Source: Alitta virens (lineage: Eukaryota; Annelida; Polychaeta; Phyllodocida; Nereididae). From it: a stretch of DNA of 64,000 nt. The position numbers and the translations under genes are program-made. Below, one piece after another: positions 12,996 to 24,139 of this stretch (its first letter is position 1; every line of letters starts with the position of its first letter). The DNA is taken from assembly GCA_932294295.1 (NCBI GenBank), contig OW028582.1:5451515-5515514 (forward strand). The letters run 5' to 3'. Below the pieces are notes generated by a model, which made no database searches, had not been told where the DNA came from, and worked only from the letters and a program-made list of their open reading frames with translations.

Positions 12996-14026
12996 AGGCT
13001 TCACTATCACTATGGTGAAGACTATTGTTTTTGGTATTATTCTTATTCCTATTAGGCTTCACCATCACTATGGTGAAGACTATTTTTTTTGGTATTATAG
13101 GCTATGCCAATACCATTGGCATAGACTATTGTTTTTGTACTTATTATGATTCACCATCACTATGGTGAATCATATTGTTTTTGTTAAAATTATTATTATT
13201 ATTATGATTCATCATCACTATGGTGAATCATATCGTTTTTGTTAATATTATTATTATTATTATGATTCACCATCACTATGGTGAATCATATTGTTTTTGT
13301 TAAAATTATTATTAGGCTTCACCATCACTATGGTGAAGACTATTGTTTTTGGTATTATTAGGCTATGCCAATACCATTGGCATAGACTATTGTTTTTGTA
13401 CTTATTATGATTCACCATCACTATGGTGAATCATATTGTTTTTGTTAAAATTATTATTATTATTATGATTCACCATCACTATGGTGAATCATATTGTTTT
13501 TGTTAAAATTATTATTATTATTATGATTCACCATCACTATGGTGAATCATATTGTTTTTGTTAATATTATTATTATTATTATGATTCACCATCACTATGG
13601 TGAATCATATTGTTTTTGTTAATATTATTATTATTATTATGATTCACCCTCACTATGGTGAATCATATTGTTTTTGTTAAAATTATTATTAGGCTTCACC
13701 ATCACTATGGTGAAGACTATTGTTTTTGGTATTATTAGGCTATGCCAATACCATTGGCATAGACTATTGTTTTTGTACTTATTATGATTCACCATCACCA
13801 TGGTGAATCATATTGTTTTTGTTAAAATTATTATTATTATTATGATTCACCATCACTATGGTGAATCATATTGTTTTTGTTAAAATTATTATTATTATTA
13901 TGATTCACCATCACTATGGTGAATCATATTGTTTTTGTTAATATTATTATTATTATTATGATTCACCATCACTATGGTGAATCATATTGTTTTTGTTAAA
14001 ATTATTATTAGGCTTCACCATCACTA
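12996..14026 (+). repeat. Higher-order tandem array of three hairpin units
   Basis: Twenty units of three types are arranged A A B CCC A B CCCCC A B CCCC A. Type A starts at 12996, 13054, 13314, 13691 and 14010 (last one cut). Type B starts at 13099, 13360 and 13737. Type C starts at 13146, 13204, 13262, 13407, 13465, 13523, 13581, 13639, 13784, 13842, 13900 and 13958. C units repeat every 58 bp. Each unit opens with a hairpin of 13-bp arms. In C the arms are TATGATTCACCAT and ATGGTGAATCATA around CACT. In A they are TAGGCTTCACCAT and ATGGTGAAGACTA around CACT, with one G/A mismatch. In B they are TAGGCTATGCCAA and TTGGCATAGACTA around TACCA, with the same mismatch. All units then read TATTGTTTTTG and an ATT-rich spacer. 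There is no ORF. An inverted A unit at 18683-18721 joins a Helitron-like body, which suggests that the array grew from such an element's end. Confidence 0.95.
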
Positions 14027-14027
14027 A

Positions 14028-16091
14028 AAAAACTCACTTTGTAGGGTTAGGCAGAGGTAAAAAAGCTAGAATCTGACAATAATTAGTTGCGAGACTGAGG
14101 TGAGGTTGCCGTTTGTCTTATAAATTTTTTTTTTTCACAGTGGGACTGCAATCATGTCAGCCAGCTGGACTTTGTCTGAATCAATGTATATTGATGTTAA
14201 TGTTCACATAAAAGGCCTCTTAAAGATTGCTTACATAGATCAAGCATGGTAACATAAGAAAAGACCATTGAGTTAAACTTTTTTCAATGTCATTCACATA
14301 CTGTATCATAACTAAGCATTTTAAAGTGACCAAATTTTTTCGATGAAATTCAAATGCTATTTCAGGACTGCATTTTCAGTGGCTTTATGAAATTTATGGA
14401 CAGTCAGTAGTCCCCTTACTACGTTTCATATATTTTCTTGGGCGAGCCTGCGACAACTGTGACAGCTGTTTTGATAATGCAAGGAACAGTGAAAACTCGT
14501 CAAGAGGCCCAAGACGCAAGAATGTGTGAATCGCGTCCACGCACCTCAGCAGTTGGAATTTCTGCTACTGAATGCCCTGGTTGCGCCAATCCCACCATGT
14601 CACCAAATTCAGTTGCCGGGTTAGTTTTCGACAGGTTGGATGTCGCCCAAGTTGGCGCGTCAAGGTTGACTGGCAATAATTTTCTTGTATCTTTTTGAAC
14701 AAGACATACGGTAAACCCGGGCCATGTAAATGAAATTCACATGCTGTTTAAACTAAGCATTTTCTGACGCCGCCTATGTGTAGTATATATAAGAAGTCCT
14801 GCGTTTACATTTGACTATGATATTCAATGTACAGTAATCTGTGATAATGTTTTTGCAATATTGAACGGCAAATAGAACTTGCCAAATTATGTTAAATGAA
14901 GTGGCTGTCTGCACAAAGTACTCCAAAATAGCAGCTGTCTTCATGAAGATGTAATGAAGTTTGCAGCCTTTGATCCATTTGAAATGTACCATTTTATTTA
15001 CTGGTTAATGACAAATTTTGTTTCCAACTTAAATTCAATAAATTTTCGAACAGCATTTGCACAAAGTCGTAGTGTAATTGGCGAGTCAATTACCAGGAAA
15101 AGGCTATGCCAAGTTTTTTGGAATAGTGGGTTTGACATAATTTTTGACATGACAAGCAGAGAATTGCATTGTGCAGTTTACAGGGTATTCAATATCACTG
15201 AATGTATGTTGCATAGCATTATGGAATGATGCGAGGATCTGTGACAGGCCTCAGTAAAATGAGTGCAGGGCACTTGTATTAACCATGTGCTTAATGCAGT
15301 ATGTATGCCCTACCCCTGTCTTTTGTAGTATTGTGTTTGTCTGTCCACTTAACCAAAACACCAAGATAGCCATTTTGTAGAACACAGTCTAAGGTATTTT
15401 TTAGTACCAATTATGTCTCTGTAACTTCAGTATTAGCCGACTTAGAACGAGGCAAAGTTAATGTATGTAAACATTTTGGCTTCTTCAAATTTTTTAGAGA
15501 TCTTTCTTTATAAGGCAACACTTCAATATTTTTATGATGCATACAGCTTGGTACAAAGTACATTTCTTAATTATTAGAAGACAATTATGTGAATACATTT
15601 GGAGAAAAGAAATGGAAACAAAATAAATGGAAAAAATGGTGTTTCATTTCAGGAATTTTTCCTGACTTTACTAATCTTCTGATCTTTCTGTAAGTTTCAA
15701 GTGCAATGCTTCTGGATGTTGCCTTTTACTAGGTATAATAGCAACTTCTGCCACTGCTACATTTTTTCACCTTTAGGAGAGCAATCGAAAAATTTATCAT
15801 GATTTTTCACATTTGAAAAAACTAAAAAATTCACCATTGCTTCAAAAAAATTAAGAACTCACTAGACTATAGGCCTATATAAGGAAGATTTCTTGTAATT
15901 TTTTTAAGTCAGTGGGACAAGCCATTATTTTATTATGAATTAATTTCATCCGAAAAATTGCAAATTTCTGTGACCTTGAGGATTTGCTCAAGGACACTGA
16001 AATTGGGTCATGGGGTCCTTCTGTCCTAGGCCTATGTATGGAATTTTTTTCAGGTCAATCAAAGAAAGTAGGGTGCAGATAATAATAATAA
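14028..16091. other. No gene recognised
   Basis: The open frames at 14438-14698 and 14954-15229 show no motif I recognise. The right part leads into the Helitron-like block and holds one TGACCTTGAGG near 15970. Confidence 0.4.
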
Positions 16092-17110
16092 CTAGATTTC
16101 TGTTACTGGGGGACCAGCAACGAGGCTTCACCTATACAGTCTACAAAAGTTATTTTAATAAAAAAAAAACCACTATTTTAGTACTAAGAAAACGTTAAAT
16201 CTTCAATTTGACCATGACATATAGGTCAAAGGTAAAAATTGACAGCAGATTCTTAAAGCTCACCTGTGAATTGTGGGGGGTCAACAATGCTTTCCATTTG
16301 TCTAAAGTGAATATTTCTCATTAAAAATTACCATTTACACTTTTTTGTTACTCAAAAATCGGTTTTCCGAATTTATGATTTTTTTAAAAATCAAAATATT
16401 ATTTTTTGTCAAAACCGAATACATATCCTTATAGTACTGGTCAATGTCTTCCATTACAACATCTTCCAGCTCGAAAGCCTAATTATAAGGTATTTTTGTA
16501 GTGATGTGAAAATTGCTTGTTTTTCACATTTCGAAGGTCAAAATGACCTTGAAAATTACCTTCAAGGTCAAATTTGACACTTGAATTGGGGGTTTTTGAG
16601 TAGTTTACTATAGCATGTTATAAGCTAAAACCAATATTTCATGGTGAAATGAACGAGTACCTATTTTTCATAATTCAAAAATGTGAAAAACTCAATATTT
16701 CCAAAACCGTTAGAGCAATCCCCTCCACCTTTCATACTGCACTGGCTCCGAGTGGGGGGCAACCATTAGCTTCTTTCGACTTCTGGGTTTGCCCGAGTTG
16801 AAGAGCAACTGAAAACTGCACCATGTTGCATTGCGGCATGTTCCGCATGAGTGATTCACAATTATGTAATGTGAAAACACTCCAAAACTTATTTAATCAC
16901 AAGATTTAAGACCATTTGTATCTAACTGTTATGATTTAGGAGATATGGCAATTTTAAGTTCTTCAAATTTTGCACTAAAATAGACCTGTGACCTTGAAAA
17001 ATAGGTCAAGGTTACTCAAACTGGGTCAAAGTAATAAGGTCATCCTAGGGTACCTTGTGGTAAAGTTTGGTCCTCCAACTCAAAAATTTTTCTGTAAATA
17101 ATAAGAAGAA
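16092..17110 (-). mobile_element. Helitron-like element H1 (internally deleted)
   Basis: Read on the minus strand, the 3' end is a hairpin (16102-16109 with 16114-16121, GTTACTGG against CCAGCAAC, one mismatch) followed by a short AT-rich gap and CTAG (16092-16095), then T. This is the classic Helitron end: hairpin, about 10 nt, CTRR, T. The body shares long blocks with 17640-18680 and 24840-25380, such as ATAGCATGTTATAAGCTAAA and ATAAGGTCATCCTAGGGTAC. No Rep/helicase ORF is present, so it is non-autonomous. It lacks the GC-richer block found in H2 and H3. Its other end abuts H2 directly. Confidence 0.6.
16536..16580. promoter_or_regulatory. Cluster of nuclear-receptor half-sites in H1
   Basis: Within 45 bp there are AAGGTCA, TGACCTTGA and TTCAAGGTCA. 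TCAAGGTCA is the known consensus of ERR and FTZ-F1/SF-1 monomer sites. The same cluster is at 18097-18131 and 25247-25281. Binding is inferred from motif only. Confidence 0.4.
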
Positions 17111-18682
17111 CTAGATATCTGTAACTGTAAAACAGTTACTAATCTAGCCTTCACCTATTGTAAGGACAGTGAAAACGGTTAGTATGAGGGCACCAGCCAA
17201 GTCCAAGCCCATCACAGCTACCATTTCAAGGCCACAGCAGCCGGCTGGACAACCCCGCCCGCCACAAATTATCTACCATTTTTTCACAACCACCCACCCT
17301 GCTGCCAGCCCCCCGAAACCCTTCCTCACTATTTTCTACTTGGCTAAATATCATAAGACTCAACTTTGTTTACCGACAAGGCAATGTGCTCATTAACACT
17401 GAACGGACGAGCAAACATCCCGAAGTAAATTGGCCGTTACTCGGCAGCCGCAAGTCGTACAAACACAATCTTTGTACCATTTTAAAGATGAGAAGTTCTC
17501 CGTTGTTTTACAGCGTTTCTACGTTGCGGCATCGCCGAGTAATAAATTGTTGAAATCGCCGACAAAATTATTCAATTTCTTGTCATTTTAACAGTATGAA
17601 TCAGTACAAGAAAACATGTTATACACATCTATTTCATTTCAGATTGTTTGTAGGGTATATGGGCAGCATCATCTCCAAAGATCAGCCAAATCCAAACATT
17701 TCGACTATCTTAAAAAATTCGTAATTCAAAATGTCAATTTTCAGAAAATGTTTGGCCTTAATTTTGACCTTGACAAATAGTTCATAGGTCAAAATTGATA
17801 GCAGATTCTGAAAGCGCTTATATGAATTATGGGGGGTCACCAATGCTTGGCATTTGGCTAGAGTGAATATTTCCTCTTGAAATTTGACATTTTAGTTGTT
17901 TTTGTATCTGTGAATTGGTTTTCTTAATTTACCATTTTCTAAAAAATTGACAAATCATGCTGTGGTAAAATTGATTATATATCCATAAAGTGCAGGTCAA
18001 TGCCTTGTAAAGAGAAAATATCCAGGCTAAAAGATGAGTTCTAGAGTATTTTTGTGATTTTTTGAAAATATACTGTTTGTAGACTTCAGCGGTAAATTTG
18101 ACCTTGAAAATGACCTCCAAGGTCAAATTTGAAAGTTGATTTGGGGGTTTTGGGTACATGTTTGGGGTAGTTCACTATAGCATGTTATAAGCTAAAACCA
18201 ATATTTCATGGTGAAATGGACATGGGTACCTATTTTTCAGAATTCAAAAATGTGAAAAACTCAATATTTCAAAAACCGTTAGAGATATCACCTCCACTTT
18301 TCACACTGTACTGGCCTCGAGTGAGGGGCAACTTTTGACACCCTAATTGGCTTCTTATGTGTCACAGTTTTGGCCAAGTCGACGGTAGACTGAAAAATGC
18401 ACCATGTTCCATTGTGACATGTTCCGCATGAGTGATTCACGATTATATAACGTCAAAACATTTAAAGATACATTTAATCACAAGATCCAAGGCCATTTGT
18501 ATGTTACTGTAATAGTTTGAGAGATATGTAAAGTGAAATTCTTTAAATTTTCCACTAAAAGTGACCTGTGACTTTGAAAAATAGGTCAAGGTCACTAAAA
18601 CTGGGTCAAAGTAATAAGGTCATCCTAGGGTACCATGTGTTAAAGTTTGGTCCTCCAACTCTGAATGTGTATAAATAATACC
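17111..18682 (-). mobile_element. Helitron-like element H2
   Basis: The minus-strand 3' end is CTAG at 17111-17114 with a perfect 7-bp hairpin beside it: GTAACTG (17121-17127) and CAGTTAC (17133-17139) around TAAAA. The body has a GC-richer block at 17400-17580 (GTTGCGGCATCGCCGAGTAAT type, with ATTACTCGGC inverted). Next come TTTTAACAGTATGAATCAGT and the AGGTCA-rich part shared with H1 and H4. It ends near the GGTCCTCCAACTC block at 18647. No transposase frame is seen. The proline-rich frame at 17169-17396 is not recognised. Confidence 0.6.
18097..18131. promoter_or_regulatory. Cluster of nuclear-receptor half-sites in H2
   Basis: TGACCTTGA, TGACCT and CAAGGTCA occur within 35 bp, arranged as in H1 and H4. 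A further TCAAGGTCAC is at about 18583. Confidence 0.4.
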
Positions 18683-18721
18683 AAAAACAATAGTCTTCAC
18701 CATAGTGATGGTGAAGCCTAA
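18683..18721 (-). repeat. Single inverted type-A hairpin unit at H2/H3 junction
   Basis: The minus strand reads the same A unit as the array at 12996-14026: arms TAGGCTTCACCAT and ATGGTGAAGACTA, loop CACT, then TATTGTTTTTGGTATTAT. It lies between the body end of H2 and the CTAG end of H3. It shows that the array unit is a terminal module of this element family. Confidence 0.8.
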
Positions 18722-19312
18722 CTAGAAAACTGCTACAGCAGTAATGAATCTTCACCTACTACCTTACCATAAGTATTAAGCCATAAATGCCATAAGCTGT
18801 GAATACCATCAGCTGGGAAGTTTTATTTTTATGGCGTATCTATCCTCTGTACAGGATGGAATAATTGGTCACTAAAACCTTGGCAGTCAAAATATCATAG
18901 GTACGCTGTCTTGAAAAATTAAAGTGACCTTTTCTATATAATGTAGAACCCTTTTGCAAGTGATTTTTTAACGAAAAATGCATATTTCTTCAAAACGTCC
19001 ACATCAGGCTTAAACAAAAAAATTACACTGTATATTGTCAAGTATTGCTGGTAGATATAGAAACAGTTCTGCACTGAACAGCCCGGCAAACTTTCCGAAG
19101 TAAATCGCCGATTACTCGGCACCCGCAAGTTGTACACACAAAATCTTTACACCGTTTCAAAGAAGAGAATTTCCCCGTTCTTTCTTTGCAAGAAGCACAT
19201 TTCTACGTTGCGGCATCGCCGAGTAATCTTTTTTCGAAATCGCCAATAAAATTGTCAATTTCTTGCCATTTTAACAGTATGAATCAGTATAAGAAAAAAT
19301 GCTAAACACATA

Positions 19313-20784
19313 TGTGACGCACCATGTAAAAAGGGGGCTAATGGGTGGATTTTTCAAAAATTAGTTTTTTATGGCAAGTAATTGTCTAACATGTGTAGTT
19401 TATGGAAATGTAAAAAAATTCCAGATATCTCAATATTTAGTGGTCATATGGGGTATTTGAAAATTTGATGTTTTTGCGCACATAACCACTGAGACGTAAT
19501 GAGCAGCAACACAGGCACTTGTAAAACTATGCATTACGTTTTATGGCATATCTTCGTTATCTGTCGTTCAAAACTTACGTGATTTGGATATGTGATAATG
19601 AGGTAACTGTTTGAACAACCCCCGATTTGCTAATCTGCGCTTTTATGAGTAATATTGTATGTAGGGGTTGAATAATTTTAAGAAGCTATAATTAAAAGTA
19701 GTATATCGTGATTCATCAGAAAAAAAAACCTTGTCTCGTATTTGTTTAGTTGGTATATTTAAAGCAAAAAAAAACAGCTAATATGCAAAAAAATCACACA
19801 AAATCAGGTCATGCCTGCCATTTGAGTGCACGGTCTGACTAAACTTTAGCAATTATTTTACTCCCTGGGTAATATACTTGAAATAAAAAATCTAATATTG
19901 TAAAAAAAAAGATAACAAGAAAAGTGTGGTGTCCTGTATATGCTGAGGTAAAGTACCCCCCCCCCCCCCCTTAGGGAAAATGTGTACCATAGTGTGGACA
20001 CCTAGCCTATATCATCTCATCATTACATCTACCCCTACCAGTTGGTCATGTAAGCTGACTAAGCTTCAGTAGCATTGAGGCATTTAACAAAAAAAGGATA
20101 ATGCATGCCTGTTATAATGAGTGAGTGAAAAGATTAGAATAATTATGAAAAAAAAATCATAATTTTCCAATTTCTGACTGAACTGATATTTTTGAGGTCA
20201 ATTTATGATTATTATGAATAAATATATTTAAGAAACACATGTGATAGGTCAAGTCAAGTGCAATCCTGGCAAAATTTTGAGACATTGTTTATGTCTGGGC
20301 CATTATTTCTTGATACATTTTGTATTGTTGCTATTTTTTGTTACATGGTAGACTATTTACAACAAAAAATGTCACAAAATAATATTTTGTCAATCATTGA
20401 GATCTTAACCAATCAAATTAAATTAAACTTTGCAATGTCTCTCCCACTGAACACATTGGCCAATGAGCTGCTTAAATAGGTGGACAATGTTTCCAATGCC
20501 TGCATAGCCTGCAGTCAGATGATTAATTTAATGTGTTAAAATCTGCTGTAATACTAAATAACCATTAACAACCCTTTTATACAATTTTCATGTAAATTCA
20601 AAAAGATCACATTTAGATTGTATCCAGGTCAGCAGGTGCTTTATAGGCCAGAACAGTCTTCAGGCTTAAGACTGGCCCAATTTTTTTTTATAATTACGCA
20701 CGCGTGGCTTGCTGGCATTTTCCCGCCAATTTAGCAGTTATGACGTCACCACCCATAAGCCCCCTTTTCCCGTGGCGCGCCACA
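19313..20784. mobile_element. Non-autonomous TIR transposon inserted in H3
   Basis: Terminal inverted repeats of 36 bp (30 identical) start TGTGACGCACCA on the left and TGTGGCGCGCCA read inward from the right. Both then reach AAAAGGGGGCTWATGGGTGG. The flanks are TA on both sides, or ATAT if the element starts one base later. The ends are symmetric, so the two cannot be told apart. The empty site is kept in an inverted copy near 21610. No transposase is recognised inside. It carries a (C)n tract at about 19959-19970 and a SINE-2-like tail at 19985-20090. TA with TGTG ends would fit Tc1/mariner-type movement; ATAT would point elsewhere. Confidence 0.85.
19985..20090 (+). mobile_element. SINE family 2, 3' fragment
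   Basis: Contains GTGTGGACACCTAGCC, ATCTCATCATTACATCTACC and AGTTGGTCATGTAAGCTGAC as in the tails at 41405, 54905 and 58785. The head is missing. It lies within the transposon at 19313-20784. Confidence 0.55.
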
Positions 20785-21420
20785 TATAATTCATGGTCAA
20801 CTGATGCCGCAACCATCATATTCAGAACATCATGCTCTACCCTATTTATTTTTGACAGGGAAGTGTTGACCCTAGACAGTTACATCAATTAAATGACCCC
20901 ATATAATTTATATATGGGCTTTCAGAATATGCAACTGTTTTGTATCTATGGCCAATAGGTCAAGGTCAAATTGAAGGTCAAACATGATCTTGAAAATGAA
21001 GTTTTGCAATATGGATTTTTTTAACTAGGAAGTTATGCTTGTATTCAACTGAGATTCATATGAGATATTGCTCTAATACCTTAGAGTCACCATGTACAAC
21101 ATGAAGTGTCAAGGTCAAATGGTTAAGGTAGAAGATGCAATTAAACTTGACCAAGTAAGCGTTGGCTTCATTAAGAATGAAACCAGGGTCCGAACTTCTA
21201 TCAGTCATAGCTCCCGTACTAATTCAGCTATATAAATGGCAAAGACATATTTCGAAAGCTCAGTATCTCGTCTTTTCAACGAAATATAGGACAATAAAGT
21301 ACGCCGATTTGTTAAAAAGATCGCCCAACCCTGAAAGTTTCAAGTTTGAAAAATTCCAAAATAATTTAGCTGAAAATTTGAGTTATAATTTTTTTTCCTG
21401 AGAGGGAATGCTTGGATTTT

Positions 21421-21715
21421 ACCTTAACCCATTGGTGTATTAACACACATGTATAAGAAAATTCATGCAAAAATGTGGGTCAATAGGTCAAACGGTCTAG
21501 GTCACTCTCCTAATCAACCTTTTTTAATGGGAAAAACACTCCGAGTCCTTCATTAGGGTAGAGCATGATGTTCTGAATATGATGGTTGCGGCATCAGTTG
21601 ACCATGAATTATATGTGTTTAGCATTTTTTCTTATACTGATTCATACTGTTAAAATGGCAAGAAATTGACGATTTTGTTGGCGATTTCGAAAAAAGATTG
21701 ACGGCTGAGCAGCGA
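21421..21715 (+). repeat. Inverted copy of H3 segment with empty target site
   Basis: The reverse complement of 21555-21680 matches 19253-19313 joined to 20785-20850 with no visible difference. It spans the junction ACACATATAATTC without the 1.47 kb insertion. The left part (21421-21550) is the reverse complement of 24350-24545 in H4. Confidence 0.8.
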
Positions 21716-22016
21716 ACTAGTTCAAAAGGTATAGGATTTGTTCCCATAGATGCCCTTAGTATTTGACTCGACATTAAAAATTCATATATGTACCCATTTT
21801 CTAAAATGCATGTAGCAAGTGTTTAAGACAAAGAATTCTCAGCATCCATTCTTTCATGCATGTACAGCTCCTCTGATTTGACAATATCTGAAATCATTTT
21901 AAATTGCAATAGCATTTCAACTTCTAAAAATGAAAAGTTTCCTGGTTGCAACTGCAATGCTTACTTTTCAATAAATATAGATCTTGGGGTGTATCTCCTG
22001 AGATTCCAGGACTGGT

Positions 22017-22600
22017 GGTGTTGTGCACTGCCTACAGAGGACAGCACCATATCCTACAGGTGGCAGCACTTTAACCTGAAGGCCTAGTTTCCACACAGAG
22101 GGCAGCACTGTAGCTTGTCTCGGATTGGCTAGTCAGGCTGGCCAATGGTGACAGGGATCCCTGCCTTTAAGATGGGATTCAGTGCCTTCAAACACTAAGC
22201 TTACTCTTAGTCAGTGCCTCTACATCAGCTCTCTTGGGCTCTAGTGGACACTGGCCAGGGCTTTGACCTCCAAAGTGGTCTCTGCTCTGAGGGAGTATTG
22301 CTTTCAGCCTACAGTTAGGCTTGATACTGGACTTGGAGGCTTGTGAGCAAATCACAACCCATTCACACTGTGACAGCTATCTGTATTGTGCAGGTTAGAT
22401 TGTGACAGCTTTGTCCTTTCTAGTTATGAGACTAGCACACTATTGAGACAGTCTCTGTATCTCTACCTGACTCTGTCTGGGTTGTAGGTTGCACCTGTTT
22501 GTACATATATGGGTCTAATGGGTCTATGTCAGCATTGAATAAACCTTTACTTTTTACCTTGTTGTTGATCTTTTGTTGGAAAAGACTAGTGGTCTTAGAA
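22017..22600 (+). mobile_element. Possible solo LTR
   Basis: A GC-richer, non-coding block. A GCCAATGG box (about 22140) is followed by a TTTAAGA TATA-like site (about 22164), then an AATAAA polyadenylation signal (about 22537) and a GT-rich stretch. That order fits U3-R-U5. The left side holds three copies of a GGCAGCACT-like motif (22040-22110). No primer-binding site, internal genes, second copy or target duplication is seen, so this could be an ordinary promoter or another repeat. Confidence 0.3.
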
Positions 22601-24139
22601 CCTTTAACCATGGTCAACTTGCCATGCATATGAGCAAGAACCATTACAATATCAATAAACCTGTGATAAACTCAGAAGAAGATGTAGTTTTTCATCCAAA
22701 ATTATTTCAATGGTATATAATCAACTCCAGCAAAAATGTCTCAGAATTTAATAACTGAACAAAAACTAAGAAATGTGAATTGTGCAGCACGGTGCATACC
22801 TTACATGTCTGTAAGTCATTTGGTAATTGGTGTGTCACAGTTCAAGCATCAGGAATCATAGTTGGGACATTCAAGTAGACTGCAAACCGCTATTTGGTGC
22901 CTTCAGAAAGAGATTTGCATACACTGGAAGAGGCATAATCCGGAGAAGATAGCCAGGGCTTCAATTTCTTAAGATATGCATGCAATTCTACACCACCTGA
23001 AAAGCATGAATAACAATAATTTTGCGAATGTTAAACATATAAAAAATAAACAGTTACAGCATCGTTATTTATTGTAATTAGTACATGTATGCAATGAGAG
23101 CAATGCAAGCATACGCGCAACCATCAATGCCCCCAGTGGATAATAAAATTCATTCTGAAATGCTCTGTCCAGTCGGTACTATCGTCAATTTGACCGTTAC
23201 AATATGCTTAAATATAATTTCTACATGATTTTGAATGGAGCACATATTAACCATTTACAAAAAGTAAAGATCAGAACGTTGCGATGTCCAATGATGTCAT
23301 AATCGATGATGTAATTTCAATTGTCACCTATTGTTCTCTGTTCGTTACATCATCAGATTAGTTAATAATCTGCCTAAGTCCCCTAGCAGCCATTTTTACA
23401 AGTAACATATGGTATAATCACAGGCCTAAATTACCGATCTGACGAGTGGTGACATCACAATCAATAAAAAATGGTGATGACGTCACAACTGACAACTATA
23501 ACAAGCAATGTTCATGAGACATTGCAGAGGTATAATTATTGCATATATTTTGACTATAAACAGACAAAACTCAAAATAGGACTACAGTGTATTTTTTGGG
23601 GATGTGTAGAGAGGTATGCACACATGCTTAATAACAGAACTGAATATTCACATGTTAATATTGGACATTCCTCATAACATACAAAGACCCTACTAAATAC
23701 CAATGCATATTTTTTGTGCAGTCCTTTTCTTTGCCAAACTCATATATTTCTAATGATAATACTGATCTAGGCAGCCAAAGTCAGTGCCTCTTTCTGAGGC
23801 TGATCTGGTGACATCACAATTTATGCTTGATTGTGATGCAACAATGGACCATTGTGACATCACAATTAAATGCCAAAAGCTACTCAAGAAACAATGGTGG
23901 CAGAGGCTGATATTTTTCCCAAGAAAATGCATAGACCTTCATTGTGTGGTTCAGAAAAGTGCCCCTCATCTGGAATATGGATAAACCTTCTGGTCAAAGG
24001 TTACTGATCACATCACTGAAGAAAATAATGCTGCACATCAGGTCCGTTTAAATTCATTTGTTCAAACCTCATTACGCAATGAAATGAAACAGGGTTGTAG
24101 TTAAAAATTATAATGTCATACATGCAGAGATAATAACAA
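22601..24139. other. No gene recognised
   Basis: Short frames only. TGACATCAC/GTGACGTCAC-like palindromes recur (23290, 23455, 23478, 23810, 23860) without clear element ends. Confidence 0.4.

Larger units (their letters stand above)
18722..21420 (-). mobile_element. Helitron-like element H3, split by a later insertion
   Basis: The minus-strand 3' end is CTAG at 18722-18725 with a hairpin ACTGCT (18729-18734) and AGCAGT (18737-18742). The block at 19076-19312 matches the GC-richer block of H2. The body is interrupted by the transposon at 19313-20784 and resumes at 20785 with ATAATTCATGGTC. AGGTCA-type motifs follow at 20955-20990 and 21105. The right limit is uncertain. Confidence 0.5.

Noticed and set aside
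12996..14026. CRISPR array
   Set aside because: The repeats are palindromic but the spacers are themselves repeated and ATT-rich, no cas gene is near, and the DNA is animal.
17169..17396. 75-codon proline-rich frame
   Set aside because: It lies in a Helitron-like body, has no counterpart in H3 or H4 and no known motif.
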